This document shows, piece after piece, positions 1 to 7,884 of a stretch of DNA of 64,000 nucleotides; position 1 is the first letter of the stretch, and each line of letters starts with the position of its first letter. The stretch is from Bacteroides congonensis. Its GTDB lineage: Bacteria; Bacteroidota; Bacteroidia; Bacteroidales; Bacteroidaceae. The stretch lies in the NCBI RefSeq assembly GCF_900130125.1, contig NZ_FQXY01000010.1, positions 1,178,001 to 1,242,000 on the forward strand, written 5' to 3'. The notes under the pieces were generated by a model. It was given only the letters and a program-made list of their open reading frames with translations. It searched no databases and had not been told where the DNA came from. Made by a program: the position numbers and the translations under genes.

Positions 1-2143
1 CCTGTCCTGCATTCTTGTCAGGCATCCCGCTGAGACCAGTAGAAGATGGTTCAGGAACGGGTAATAATACGTTATTTGTGTTTTTGATATAGGCATCTGC
101 AGTCAGAGCCAATTTTCCGTTAAGCAACATCACATCCAGACCTATGTTATAAGTTTCCGTATTTTCCCAAGACAGGTTGATTGGTGATTTAGCTTGTACG
201 TAAGGCAATTTACCAAACCATATCGTATTGCCTTGTAGGTAGTTCATGCCGTCGCTTACTATACTTTGTGTAGGATAATAGCTCACCATTTCCTGATTAC
301 CCAGCTTACCATAGCTCATACGTAGTTTCAACTGGTCAAAGATATTTTCTAACGGGCGGAAAAACTTCTCACGGTTGATATTCCATCCTACAGATACGGA
401 AGGGTAGCTGCCGAAGCGGTGTCCGTCTTCAAAGCGTGACGATCCGTCACGACGGATAGAAGCAGAGAACAAATAACGGTCGTCGTAAGAATACATCACA
501 CGTCCGAAGAGAGAAACTAAAGCCAATTCGCCGCGTGAACTGCTTGATTTCATGGTAGTCACGTTACCGGTCATGGTGTCGATAAATTTCGGAATGTCGG
601 AGTTACTGCCATTCAGGTTGTAGACATAATCTTTCTGTGCAGAATAACCTGCCATAGCCGAGATTGTATGTTTGCCGAAAGTGCGGTCATAATTCACGGT
701 GTTTTCAAGTACCCATGAGTCGAAGCTTGAGAAATTTTCCGAAAGATCCGGTTCTTCATTGATACCGTAGGTTCCCAAGTCATACGAATCCATATAATTG
801 CGGTTTTTCGTATGGTTTCTTCGCAGACCCAAGTTCAACTTGTATTTCAGTCCATTGATGATTTCCGCCTGAATATAAGCGTTCAGGAAGATTTGCGTAT
901 TTTCGCTAGAGATATCATTCACTTCGGACAAAGCATAGGGGTTCGGTAGGTTGATATCTGCTGATGTTCCCCATCCGGTAGCATTGGATGGATCGAACAC
1001 AGGAACCACAGTCGGGAAACGTAGTATGCCGTTCATAGTGTCTTGATCCATACCGCCTATACCTTTGGCAAGGCGAAGAATTAATGATTCACCTATTGTA
1101 ACACGGTTGTTGAGGAAGCTGAAGTCACTTTTCAATCGGATGTTATAAGATTCGTGACTGCTATTGCGCATGATACCGTCTTTATTCAGATAACCTCCGG
1201 AAGCGCTGAATGATGCGTTCTTAGAACCTCCTGTAACGCCTACATTTGCTTTGTACACCATAGCTGTGTTCAGCATAATGTCCTGCCAATCTGTTCCTTC
1301 GCCAACGAAGGGCACAGCGTCGGTTTCTGCACCGTAACCATCGGCTGCCAAGCCGTAGTAGTTTGCAAAGCGGCTGTATTGTTCGCCATTCAGTACGTTC
1401 AGTTTTTTAGGGTTCTGTTGAATGCCTGTAAAGAAGTTTACGTCAACTTTAGTCGGCATTTCCTTGCGCCCACCTTTGGTAGTAATCAGTACTACACCAC
1501 CTGCTGCACGAGAACCGTAGATGGCAGCCGCAGCCGCATCTTTCAGTACTTCGATAGACTGGATGTCGTTAGGGTCTACCATATTGAGATCACCGAATGC
1601 ACCGTCTATTAAGTATAATGGATCGTTATTTGATAATGAACTGATACCACGCACGTTGATGGTCGCTCCATCGTTCGGATTACCGCTTGAAGTCATTACA
1701 GATACACCGGCAATCTTTCCTTGCAGTGCATTAGCGGCAGAAGTAGTGACATCTCCGTTCAGTTCTTTCTTTCCTACAGAACTAACTGCTCCTGAGAGAT
1801 GGCTTTTCTTCACAGTACCGTAACCGATAACTATCACTTGGTCTAGTTGAACATTATCTTCTGCCATTGATACGTTGAGGGGAGCGTTGGAAGAAACTTT
1901 TCTTTCAATAGTCTTCATACCTATAGTAGAGAAGACGAGAATGTCGTTCATCTTTGCCTGTATGGTGTATTGACCATCTACATTTGAGATAGTGCCGGTG
2001 GTGGTTCCCTTCACTTGGACAGTGACACCGGGCATCGGCTCATTGGTCGATGCTTCGGTAACTGTACCCGTTATATTTATTTCTTGTGCAAACCCGGAGA
2101 GGGTGAGAAGACACAAGAAGAAAAAACAAAGTATTTTTTTCAT
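1..2143 (-). CDS. SusC/RagA-like TonB-dependent outer-membrane transporter, C-terminus outside the window
   Basis: The reverse strand reads MKKILCFFFLCLLTLSGFAQ (signal peptide), then a carboxypeptidase-regulatory-like domain (roughly residues 22-95, 'GTVTEASTNEPMPGVTVQVKG'-type), a TonB-box/plug region ('VIVIGYGTVKKS', 'VLKDAAAAAIYGSRAAGGV'), and the start of the beta-barrel. About 714 codons are visible and the frame is open to base 1, so roughly the last 300 residues of a usual ~1000-residue SusC lie to the left. SusC proteins import oligosaccharides or other nutrients across the outer membrane with a SusD partner, which is not in the window. The gene starts 63 bp after the DUF4925 gene and probably shares its promoter. 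There is no STN domain, so direct ECF/FecR signalling is not expected. Family is certain; substrate is unknown. Confidence 0.95.
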   Translation of the reverse strand, partial: MKKILCFFFLCLLTLSGFAQEINITGTVTEASTNEPMPGVTVQVKGTTTGTISNVDGQYTIQAKMNDILVFSTIGMKTIERKVSSNAPLNVSMAEDNVQLDQVIVIGYGTVKKSHLSGAVSSVGKKELNGDVTTSAANALQGKIAGVSVMTSSGNPNDGATINVRGISSLSNNDPLYLIDGAFGDLNMVDPNDIQSIEVLKDAAAAAIYGSRAAGGVVLITTKGGRKEMPTKVDVNFFTGIQQNPKKLNVLNGEQYSRFANYYGLAADGYGAETDAVPFVGEGTDWQDIMLNTAMVYKANVGVTGGSKNASFSASGGYLNKDGIMRNSSHESYNIRLKSDFSFLNNRVTIGESLILRLAKGIGGMDQDTMNGILRFPTVVPVFDPSNATGWGTSADINLPNPYALSEVNDISSENTQIFLNAYIQAEIINGLKYKLNLGLRRNHTKNRNYMDSYDLGTYGINEEPDLSENFSSFDSWVLENTVNYDRTFGKHTISAMAGYSAQKDYVYNLNGSNSDIPKFIDTMTGNVTTMKSSSSRGELALVSLFGRVMYSYDDRYLFSASIRRDGSSRFEDGHRFGSYPSVSVGWNINREKFFRPLENIFDQLKLRMSYGKLGNQEMVSYYPTQSIVSDGMNYLQGNTIWFGKLPYVQAKSPINLSWENTETYNIGLDVMLLNGKLALTADAYIKNTNNVLLPVPEPSSTGLSGMPDKNAGQ

Positions 2144-2206
2144 GATACTACTTGAGTGATTAAACTGTACTTATTCATTAGAAATCTGTTTGTTGTCATT
2201 TGGCTA

Positions 2207-3565
2207 TTACTTTTCTAAATGTAATCCTATCTTGACATATTTGCATTCTCCTTCGAATGTTCCATTTCCTTTCTCTGTTTTATATGTCAATAAGTCAGGC
2301 AAGCGCTTTAAGAAAATCTTGATATTTGGTACGTATGCAGCTATTGATGGTTCGCTTTGTATTAATGGCATGAGAAAGCCTAGAGCAGCTTCGTTATTAC
2401 CTACTTTTGCTATTAATCTAAGAGCACCTAATAAAAATTCACCGTCAATGTTAATAGACATTTTATTACCATCAAGCTTGTAGGTACATGGAATACCCTT
2501 TTCAAGTGCCGGTTTCAGAAACTCAATCAATTCTGTACCGAGTGCCTTAAGGTCTTCCGCTGCTCCACGGGTACCGGGTGATGGCTGTACAAGGCTTTTT
2601 ATAGTATTTACTAAGAATTGACCATTGATGTCTAAATAAAGACGATCAGCTTTTTCTTCATCATAATAATAACGCACAATATTACGACTCATATTTGAAC
2701 TCCATCTGTCGGGGTTGGATGTGTCATTGTCCCATGCGTAAGTAGCATATAAACTTCCATTCGGCATAGCTGTGATACTTTGCAGTAAATCTGCAATCAT
2801 TTGCTGGGCATCAAATACCCCGATCATCTTAGCTAGATATAATAAACCTTGAAGCTCATTTGGAGTATAAGTATCAATACTCATATTACCGAGACCTGGC
2901 ATATTAATTTCTCCAAATCTTATTTGTATATCTGTATCCCAATCAAACCATAATGGGGTCATTGATGGACTAGGCAATTCTAGATTAGGTTTTTGTAACA
3001 TCCACGTACCAGCTAAGGTCTGATTTGTCAGTTCATAATTAACCTCCATAGACATTTTCTCATCAGCCATTTTACCTTCAAACTTCATGGTATATGTAGG
3101 CTCAATAAGACTACCTTTAAAGATATAGCTTGATCCATTTTTGTATAAAGGAACATTAGTAAAGGTAAGTTCTTTTTCTCCCGGAATTACGCAGCTTCCT
3201 GTGTACTTAAGACCCATACCTTGAATTAAGTTCGCACCCGGAATCAATCCAATTACACTTTCCAAATCAGTTTCGAGAGCACTAAATGTAATTGTAGCTG
3301 TTTCGTTATTTTCGTCTACGGCCATAACTACCTTCTGTCCTTCAAGTTCATCGCCATTGCAAATCATTTTCAGGTCAAAGTCCCCCTGCATACTATATTC
3401 ACCGTTCAAATCGGGAAGTTCTTCGCCTTCCTCTTCCGAACCAGTACCTTCTGTGATTTTCTGTTCCAGATATTCGTCATCGACACCATTTACACAAGAA
3501 GTAAATGTACTTGTGTAGCTCAAGAAGCATGCTACACTAATAAGATAAGATAATTTGTTTTTCAT
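2207..3565 (-). CDS. DUF4925-type secreted lipoprotein, first gene of the SusC operon
   Basis: The start at 3565 is chosen because MKNKLSYLISVACFLSY followed by the lipobox TFTSC makes a normal lipoprotein signal; the open frame extends 27 codons further upstream but those overlap the promoter. The mature protein (about 430 residues) begins with an acidic stretch and resembles DUF4925, a Bacteroidales family of surface lipoproteins near SusC/SusD genes. I see no catalytic motif. It probably binds a ligand or supports the neighbouring transporter; that is inference. The next gene downstream on the same strand is susC after 63 bp. Transcription should start at the promoter at 3601-3656, which is shared in sequence with two other genes in this region. 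The DUF assignment is from memory of sequence style, so moderately sure. Confidence 0.75.
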   Translation of the reverse strand: MKNKLSYLISVACFLSYTSTFTSCVNGVDDEYLEQKITEGTGSEEEGEELPDLNGEYSMQGDFDLKMICNGDELEGQKVVMAVDENNETATITFSALETDLESVIGLIPGANLIQGMGLKYTGSCVIPGEKELTFTNVPLYKNGSSYIFKGSLIEPTYTMKFEGKMADEKMSMEVNYELTNQTLAGTWMLQKPNLELPSPSMTPLWFDWDTDIQIRFGEINMPGLGNMSIDTYTPNELQGLLYLAKMIGVFDAQQMIADLLQSITAMPNGSLYATYAWDNDTSNPDRWSSNMSRNIVRYYYDEEKADRLYLDINGQFLVNTIKSLVQPSPGTRGAAEDLKALGTELIEFLKPALEKGIPCTYKLDGNKMSINIDGEFLLGALRLIAKVGNNEAALGFLMPLIQSEPSIAAYVPNIKIFLKRLPDLLTYKTEKGNGTFEGECKYVKIGLHLEK

Positions 3566-3600
3566 TGCATATATAATTTTATATTGTTTGAATCTGGGAG

Positions 3601-3656
3601 CAAAGGTAGGGTGGTTTAGTACGAGGGACAAATATAATTTTATCAAATACTAATAC
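3601..3656 (-). promoter_or_regulatory. Bacteroides-type promoter with operator (copy 1 of 3)
   Basis: On the minus strand: -7 box TACCTTTG (3601-3608), a 20-nt spacer, -33 box TTTG (3629-3632), then directly upstream a near-palindrome TTAG-N6-ATAA (3640-3653). The same 56-bp arrangement with identical spacing occurs at 7371-7426 and 9176-9231. The DUF4925 start codon lies 36 nt downstream of the -7 box. The block abutting -33 looks like an activator site. Confidence 0.8.
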
Positions 3657-3730
3657 AAAATTAACAAAAAGCATAATAATGAGTAAAAAGAGTGATGTAA
3701 TCTCTTTGATGTCATACTGAAATGCTATAA

Positions 3731-3961
3731 ATGAATGTGCTTATTGATATGAAGATTAGATGTATCAACGAACGGCAGATAAGGATGGTGAATATGCTTT
3801 GGGATGGTTTCGATGGAAAACTGACTTCTTCCAAATGGGGAAAAATCACAAAATGTTCTCCTGACACTGCGTTGCGTGATATACAGGATTTAATAAATAA
3901 AGGAATATTACGTAAAACGGAAGAAGGCGGACGAAGCACTAACTATGAATTGGCTCTATAA
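3731..3961 (+). pseudogene. C-terminal winged-helix remnant of a Fic/DUF4172-type protein
   Basis: This 76-residue frame (INERQIRMVNMLWDGF, then KLTSSKWGKITKCSPDTALR, ending GGRSTNYELAL) matches the winged-helix tail of Bacteroides Fic-family adenylyltransferases. The Fic core with its HPFxxGNGR motif is absent: an in-frame stop (3728-3730) precedes the ATG and nothing Fic-like is visible upstream. It is therefore best read as the 3' remnant of a deleted gene, though a free-standing small DNA-binding protein is possible. Its final codons (ELAL-stop) and the hairpin behind it recur almost exactly at 5767-5816, on the far side of the ATPase/nuclease cassette. Confidence 0.6.
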
Positions 3962-3980
3962 AAGTATTGCGGAGAATAAG
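3949..3980 (+). repeat. Direct repeat, left copy, flanking the ATPase/nuclease cassette
   Basis: 31-32 bp covering the last codons of the Fic remnant and the left arm of its terminator. It matches 5767-5797 with two mismatches (ATTGGCTcTATAAAAGTaTT against ATTGGCTtTATAAAAGTtTT, then GCGGAGAATAA in both). Similarity continues through the hairpin arms beyond. Confidence 0.8.
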
Positions 3981-4008
3981 ACATGTTTTATTCTCCGCAT
4001 TTTATTTC
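3969..4008. terminator. Bidirectional intrinsic terminator
   Basis: A 12-bp perfect stem (TGCGGAGAATAA 3969-3980 with 3989-4000), 8-nt loop, then TTTTATTT on the plus strand. It closes the plus-strand Fic remnant and the convergent minus-strand nuclease-like gene ending at 4009. Confidence 0.75.
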
Positions 4009-4479
4009 CTAAGTCTTATTATCCGGTTGATTCGACTTTAACCCACGCAAATCGCATTGATACATTTGACGGAAACGGATTTTAGCTTTCTCCAATACAG
4101 TATTACCACGGTTTGCCGGAAAGGAAGCCGCAACGATTCTGGCACGTTTTTCTTTATTGGTTGGATGTTTGAGTTTTTCATTCTGAAGCGTGCTTTCCAA
4201 CTGTACTATTGCATGACTGACATCGACACCTTTCAATTCTACCAATATCTGTATCCAGTCATTGCTCGCTCTTTCTACCAGCACCATCTTGTCGCATTTA
4301 TTACCCCGGGTGATAATATGCCCGTCTATCTGATAAACAACAGACTCTTTTGAATTGCTGACTTCAAGGGTATAGCGTTTACCTTTTTCAGACGTACTTA
4401 CAGTTTTTCGTACTGTCAATGGTTGTTCAACAATATATCCCTCTCCTTTTAGCTTCTCGTGCAAGTTTGTATCAGCCAT
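4009..4479 (-). CDS. Small PD-(D/E)xK-nuclease-like protein, partner of the upstream ATPase
   Basis: 156 residues. The central part has a pattern expected of PD-(D/E)xK nucleases: D63 in GNKCDKMVLV, then E81-L-K83 in ILVELKG on the next strand, followed by a helix with Q93 (HAIVQLE). The C-terminal third is basic (KAKIRFRQMYQCD). No named family is recognised with certainty. Its ATG overlaps the end of the ATPase gene by 8 nt, so the two are probably translated together and may form a complex. An ATPase paired with a small nuclease is a common layout of antiphage systems, so that role is plausible but inferred. Alternatively the protein may bind rather than cut nucleic acid. Confidence 0.6.
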   Translation of the reverse strand: MADTNLHEKLKGEGYIVEQPLTVRKTVSTSEKGKRYTLEVSNSKESVVYQIDGHIITRGNKCDKMVLVERASNDWIQILVELKGVDVSHAIVQLESTLQNEKLKHPTNKEKRARIVAASFPANRGNTVLEKAKIRFRQMYQCDLRGLKSNQPDNKT

Positions 4480-5692
4480 AAATAATCGAATTTAATGCGG
4501 CAATGCTCTCGTCTACTAAATCGGATATTCCGTCAAGCTCCAAACCGCTTACCATATGTAGTTCGGCATCCACAATGTCTTTCAATGTTCCTTCTTCTGT
4601 CAGATAATAAGCACCGATGCTTCCTGTCGGCAGGATATAATTTTCCGGAACAATTTCTGAAGTAGCCTTGCTGTCTTTTTCCCATGCCGCAGAGGCTACC
4701 ATTAAAACATTCAAAGCGGTCAAAACATACGGACTATGTGTTGTCAGTGTTACCATACTGTTATGTCCGGTGCGTACAGAAGCTTTCTTTATGGCATTGA
4801 TAATGCTCCGTACCAGGTTCCATTGCGATTCAGGATAAAGATTTTGTTCCAGTTCTTCAATGAATAACTGCGCAGACTGGTAATTGAGTAAGTGAGACGA
4901 CAAGATTTCTCCATTAGTTTCAGTCAGCCTATCACCCGATGTCCGTTCGCGAAGAAATTTAGTCATCATATCATAGAGTTCCCCTTTGCTAAGGGAAACA
5001 GGTTGACCGGCCATTCCACACACATATTCAACTAATATCTCTACAGGAAGAGCAGACTGTACACCACTTGAAGCATAAAAAGTAGTGAACTCCTTTTTCT
5101 TGTCTTTCAAGCGTATAATGTCCGTTCCTTTCTCTTTATCAAAATAATACTCCATATTAGGAGCAATGGCCAGTGTCTTGGGTTCGGAATTTGTATAGAG
5201 GTCTTTGGCTTCCCCCCATTCGAAAACAAAGTTGAAGAGTACATCCAAATCTGATGCACGATAAGACCGGTCTATATTTTTTATGGCGGAAAGCAGATTC
5301 CTTTCCGATGGGATAAAACTTAGTTTTGTATTATAACGTCCATCATCGAATGCGGATAAACGTTCTATGCGGGCATTGCTCCGAGTGCCATTTAAATGTA
5401 TAGTCACGCAATCTCCCTGATAATGAATTTCACTATCATTTGAAAAGTACCCTGCGTTGAAACGGTAAAACTGCATCAATTCTTTAAGAAATTTATTATT
5501 GTGAGTATAGGCAGAAAGTACCGTATCACTTCCCGTCATAATCGTCTTTTCCAACCATCGGCAATAACTAAGAATTTTCATCAGGGTACTTTTTCCCGTA
5601 CTCTGTTTTCCAATGAATAGATTGACCATTTTCAGGTCTATCTTGCCGGTTTCATTCAATGGGCCTACATGCTTGATTTCAATAGAAGCCAT
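4472..5692 (-). CDS. AAA/ABC-type ATPase (AAA_15/AAA_21-like), putative defence ATPase
   Basis: 406 residues from the start MASIEIKHVGP; the longer frame to 5767 runs into the direct repeat, so 5692 is preferred. Walker A is GKQSTGKST (28-36). A signature-like SSGVQSALP lies mid-protein, Walker B is FIEELEQNLYP (about 277-287), and the switch histidine is in TTHSPYVL (about 318-325). This is the order in RecF/OLD-like single-protein ATPases, as in Gabija, PARIS or retron effectors. There is no TOPRIM domain at the C-terminus, so it is not a complete OLD nuclease; the catalytic part may be the overlapping downstream gene. The cassette lies between direct repeats and is the clearest accessory insertion in the left part of the window. 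Confidence 0.8.
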   Translation of the reverse strand: MASIEIKHVGPLNETGKIDLKMVNLFIGKQSTGKSTLMKILSYCRWLEKTIMTGSDTVLSAYTHNNKFLKELMQFYRFNAGYFSNDSEIHYQGDCVTIHLNGTRSNARIERLSAFDDGRYNTKLSFIPSERNLLSAIKNIDRSYRASDLDVLFNFVFEWGEAKDLYTNSEPKTLAIAPNMEYYFDKEKGTDIIRLKDKKKEFTTFYASSGVQSALPVEILVEYVCGMAGQPVSLSKGELYDMMTKFLRERTSGDRLTETNGEILSSHLLNYQSAQLFIEELEQNLYPESQWNLVRSIINAIKKASVRTGHNSMVTLTTHSPYVLTALNVLMVASAAWEKDSKATSEIVPENYILPTGSIGAYYLTEEGTLKDIVDAELHMVSGLELDGISDLVDESIAALNSIIYG

Positions 5693-5766
5693 ATATTTTG
5701 CTCTAATTTGTTGAATTCTAAAACAAAAGTAGCAAATTAAGTTTGAACTGCCAATAAAATGCTTCA

Positions 5767-5797
5767 ATTGGCTTTATAAAAGTTTTGCGGAGAATAA
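5767..5797 (+). repeat. Direct repeat, right copy, flanking the ATPase/nuclease cassette
   Basis: Near copy of 3949-3980 (two mismatches). On the plus strand it still spells QLAL-stop, like the ELAL-stop ending of the Fic remnant, although no gene precedes it here. This suggests that the 3' end of a gene was duplicated when the cassette was gained. Confidence 0.8.
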
Positions 5798-5816
5798 TAA
5801 TGCTATTCTCCGCAAA
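5785..5816. terminator. Hairpin terminator between the VOC gene and the ATPase cassette
   Basis: 12-bp perfect stem (TTGCGGAGAATA 5785-5796 with 5805-5816) around an 8-nt loop. It is a sibling of the hairpin at 3969-4000. It lies about 55 bp downstream of the minus-strand VOC gene stop. Confidence 0.6.
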
Positions 5817-5869
5817 TTTCCATAATTGTATGTTACTTTAGCAAACTACCCTTCGTCTGCCTTCATCTC

Positions 5870-6313
5870 TTAGTGGAATTTCTTGTCTTCCTCGAGAAGT
5901 TCCGGGCTACATTCCTCCAGTGCCAGAGGAGTGAAGAGTTCTATAAGATTTTCTTCAGGATCACGCAGGTACAGGGTGCGCATCCCCCAATCGGGCATAT
6001 CCGTAGGTTCACTAATAAACGTCACGCCTTTTGCTTTTAGGGCGGCAAAGGTTTCGTCTAGGTTATCCACACTGAATGAAACCATCATTTTCTCGCGCAT
6101 CGCAACGGGCTGCTGCTTGTCTGCATTGCCTACCGAAGGTGCCATACTGTCGGAACTGAAAAGGGCGAAGCCTTCTATTCCGTCGGCTACCTTAAAATTG
6201 GCATATCCGCTATTTTCATCTCCCCAGGCTGGCTCTAATCCGAGCTGTTCGGTGTAGAATCTGAAGCATTTGGCGAAATCTTTTACTAATAATCTTACGT
6301 TGCTGAATTTCAT
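5870..6313 (-). CDS. VOC family (glyoxalase/bleomycin-resistance fold) protein
   Basis: 147 residues with two beta-alpha-beta-beta-beta modules: FSNVRLLVKDFAKCFRFYTEQLGLEPAWG at the N-terminus and MVSFSVDNLDETFAALKAKGVTFISEP mid-protein, ending DPEENLIELFTPL. The final Glu of DPEENLIELF is the usual metal ligand. VOC proteins cover lyases, dioxygenases and antibiotic-binding proteins, so the reaction is not predictable. The protein is cytosolic, with no signal peptide. It is a single gene between the cassette terminator and the phosphodiesterase gene. Confidence 0.85.
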   Translation of the reverse strand: MKFSNVRLLVKDFAKCFRFYTEQLGLEPAWGDENSGYANFKVADGIEGFALFSSDSMAPSVGNADKQQPVAMREKMMVSFSVDNLDETFAALKAKGVTFISEPTDMPDWGMRTLYLRDPEENLIELFTPLALEECSPELLEEDKKFH

Positions 6314-6385
6314 TGTTTATTAATTAATGGTTTGTATTAAAAAAGCTTTTTTTCTTTTTCAACATATAATAATCCCGGAGTGAGA

Positions 6386-7303
6386 CTATTTGAAAACAAT
6401 CTTCATCGGTCTGCCAATCCAGACTTGCGGTTGTTCGAGGTTGAAGATAGATGCTATTGTGGAAGCTACATCGTATTGCATCATGCTTACATCGTCAAAC
6501 CGAAGCCCTTTCTTGATATTCTTGCCGGAAATGATGAACGGAGTTTCCATCTCCTGCATCGTCTTTCCACCATGTCCTTTGTTGATGCCACCATGATCGG
6601 CAGTCAATATGAAAATAGTATCATCAAGGATTCCTGCGTCTTTTACTGCTTGGACAATTTGGCCCACGTATGTATCCAGTTCTTTGAGTTTCTCATAATA
6701 TGCAGGAGTGTCATGTCCCTCGGTATGGCCGGTATGGTCGGGACTGTCATAACAAATGGCAACGAGAGCCGGATGCTTCTCCTTGATATAAGCGGATGCC
6801 ATGTCACCCAATTCTGTAGGAGTCTTGCTGTAATCGGCCACATGATAATGATAACTCATAGAAAGGGTGTCCACTAAATATTTGATTCCTTCCCATTCGT
6901 ACAGACAACCGATTTCTGCTTCCGGACGGGCGTCACGCAATAGTTGGAATACGGTCGGGAAGATGCCGTTCTTGTTTAATACACGCGACGGAAGTTCGGG
7001 TGTTTTGGAGCCCCATTCGGTATATCCGTGAAGTTCCGGCCCGGCTCCCATAAACATGGATGCCCAGTTGATGGCGCTTGAAGAAGGAAGTGCCGAACGT
7101 TTCTTTAATGTATAAGAGCCGTCTTCCATCAGTTTTTTTACGTTGGGCATATCCGCTTTCGGAAGACTGTATGCGCCCCAGCCGTCCAGACCGATGAGGA
7201 CAACATGTTTGGCTTTGTCTTTTCCTTTGGCATTGCAAGAGAAAGTGAGACTGAAGAGTAAGGCAAATGTAGCAAGTAGTGTTAATGAAATCTGTTTATT
7301 CAT
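6386..7303 (-). CDS. Secreted alkaline-phosphatase-superfamily phosphodiesterase (NPP-like)
   Basis: 305 residues with a signal peptide (MNKQISLTLLATFALLFSLTFSC). Metal-site motifs follow the alkaline phosphatase / nucleotide pyrophosphatase order: GLDGWGAYSLP near residue 40, a nucleophile region ALPSSSAINWASMFMG, CYDSPDHTGHTEGHD (D and H ligands) and LTADHGG, with a last His near GKTMQEMETP. It is likely a periplasmic or surface hydrolase of phosphodiesters or phosphomonoesters. The Cys at the end of the signal could be a lipobox. Its promoter carries the same operator as the SusC operon and the DUF2264 gene, so it probably helps to process the same nutrient. Confidence 0.85.
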   Translation of the reverse strand: MNKQISLTLLATFALLFSLTFSCNAKGKDKAKHVVLIGLDGWGAYSLPKADMPNVKKLMEDGSYTLKKRSALPSSSAINWASMFMGAGPELHGYTEWGSKTPELPSRVLNKNGIFPTVFQLLRDARPEAEIGCLYEWEGIKYLVDTLSMSYHYHVADYSKTPTELGDMASAYIKEKHPALVAICYDSPDHTGHTEGHDTPAYYEKLKELDTYVGQIVQAVKDAGILDDTIFILTADHGGINKGHGGKTMQEMETPFIISGKNIKKGLRFDDVSMMQYDVASTIASIFNLEQPQVWIGRPMKIVFK

Positions 7304-7370
7304 GATACTTTTATTTAAATGGTTAATGTTTTATTCGTTTGTTTGGCGAGAGCGTGTAGCTGTTGACAGG

Positions 7371-7426
7371 CAAAGGTAGGACTATTTTGAAAGAGAGGCA
7401 AATATAATATTAGCAGATACTAATAC
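7371..7426 (-). promoter_or_regulatory. Bacteroides-type promoter with operator (copy 2 of 3)
   Basis: Minus strand: -7 TACCTTTG (7371-7378), 20-nt spacer, -33 TTTG (7399-7402), palindromic TTAG-N6-CTAA (7410-7423). The spacing is the same as at 3601-3656 and 9176-9231. The phosphodiesterase ATG is 68 nt downstream. Confidence 0.8.
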
Positions 7427-7556
7427 TTTTTTTTCAAAAGACGGTGTTGTAAGGAAAATATTATGCTCCATTTGTATGCAATATTAACTATTCTATGATC
7501 CTACTTGTTCATATATGAATAAGTCTCTTTCTTCCTAGTGATAATATCTTTACGGT

Positions 7557-7634
7557 TTTATAATAAACCCGAGTGTTGTTTTTAATAAATAGTTGAGGGG
7601 TTTATTATAAACGGTATCCGAGTTTATTAAAAAC
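7557..7634. repeat. Two interlocked inverted repeats in a long intergenic gap
   Basis: The gap 7427-7884 holds no gene. In it, 7557-7570 pairs perfectly with 7598-7611 (14 bp), while 7578-7589, inside that loop, pairs perfectly with 7623-7634 (12 bp), outside it. This is an H-type pseudoknot or switch geometry, or the relic of nested palindromes. Function is unknown. Confidence 0.5.
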
Positions 7635-7680
7635 TATTTTTGATGAATTTCTTGATTGTTTGTGAATTATATATACAAAA

Positions 7681-7710
7681 CGGGAGAAAATCAGTGCTGA
7701 TTTTCTCCCG
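7681..7710. terminator. Strong hairpin, probable terminator of the DUF2264 gene
   Basis: 13-bp perfect stem (CGGGAGAAAATCA with 7698-7710) and a 4-nt loop, about 175 bp downstream of the minus-strand DUF2264 stop. The flanking T-run is weak on both strands, so it could also be an RNA stability element. Confidence 0.5.
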
Positions 7711-7884
7711 TTCGACTTCCTTTATATATGGAAATATATGTTTGATGATACTTCGTTATGTCTTGATATTTGTATGATTCATCTTGTTTTTCTTCTTTTT
7801 TATTTCTTCAAAGATACGAAATAAAAAAGGAAAAGTCAAGAGTTGGCTGTTATTAAACGATTCTTTCTTGAAACTGATTATTTT

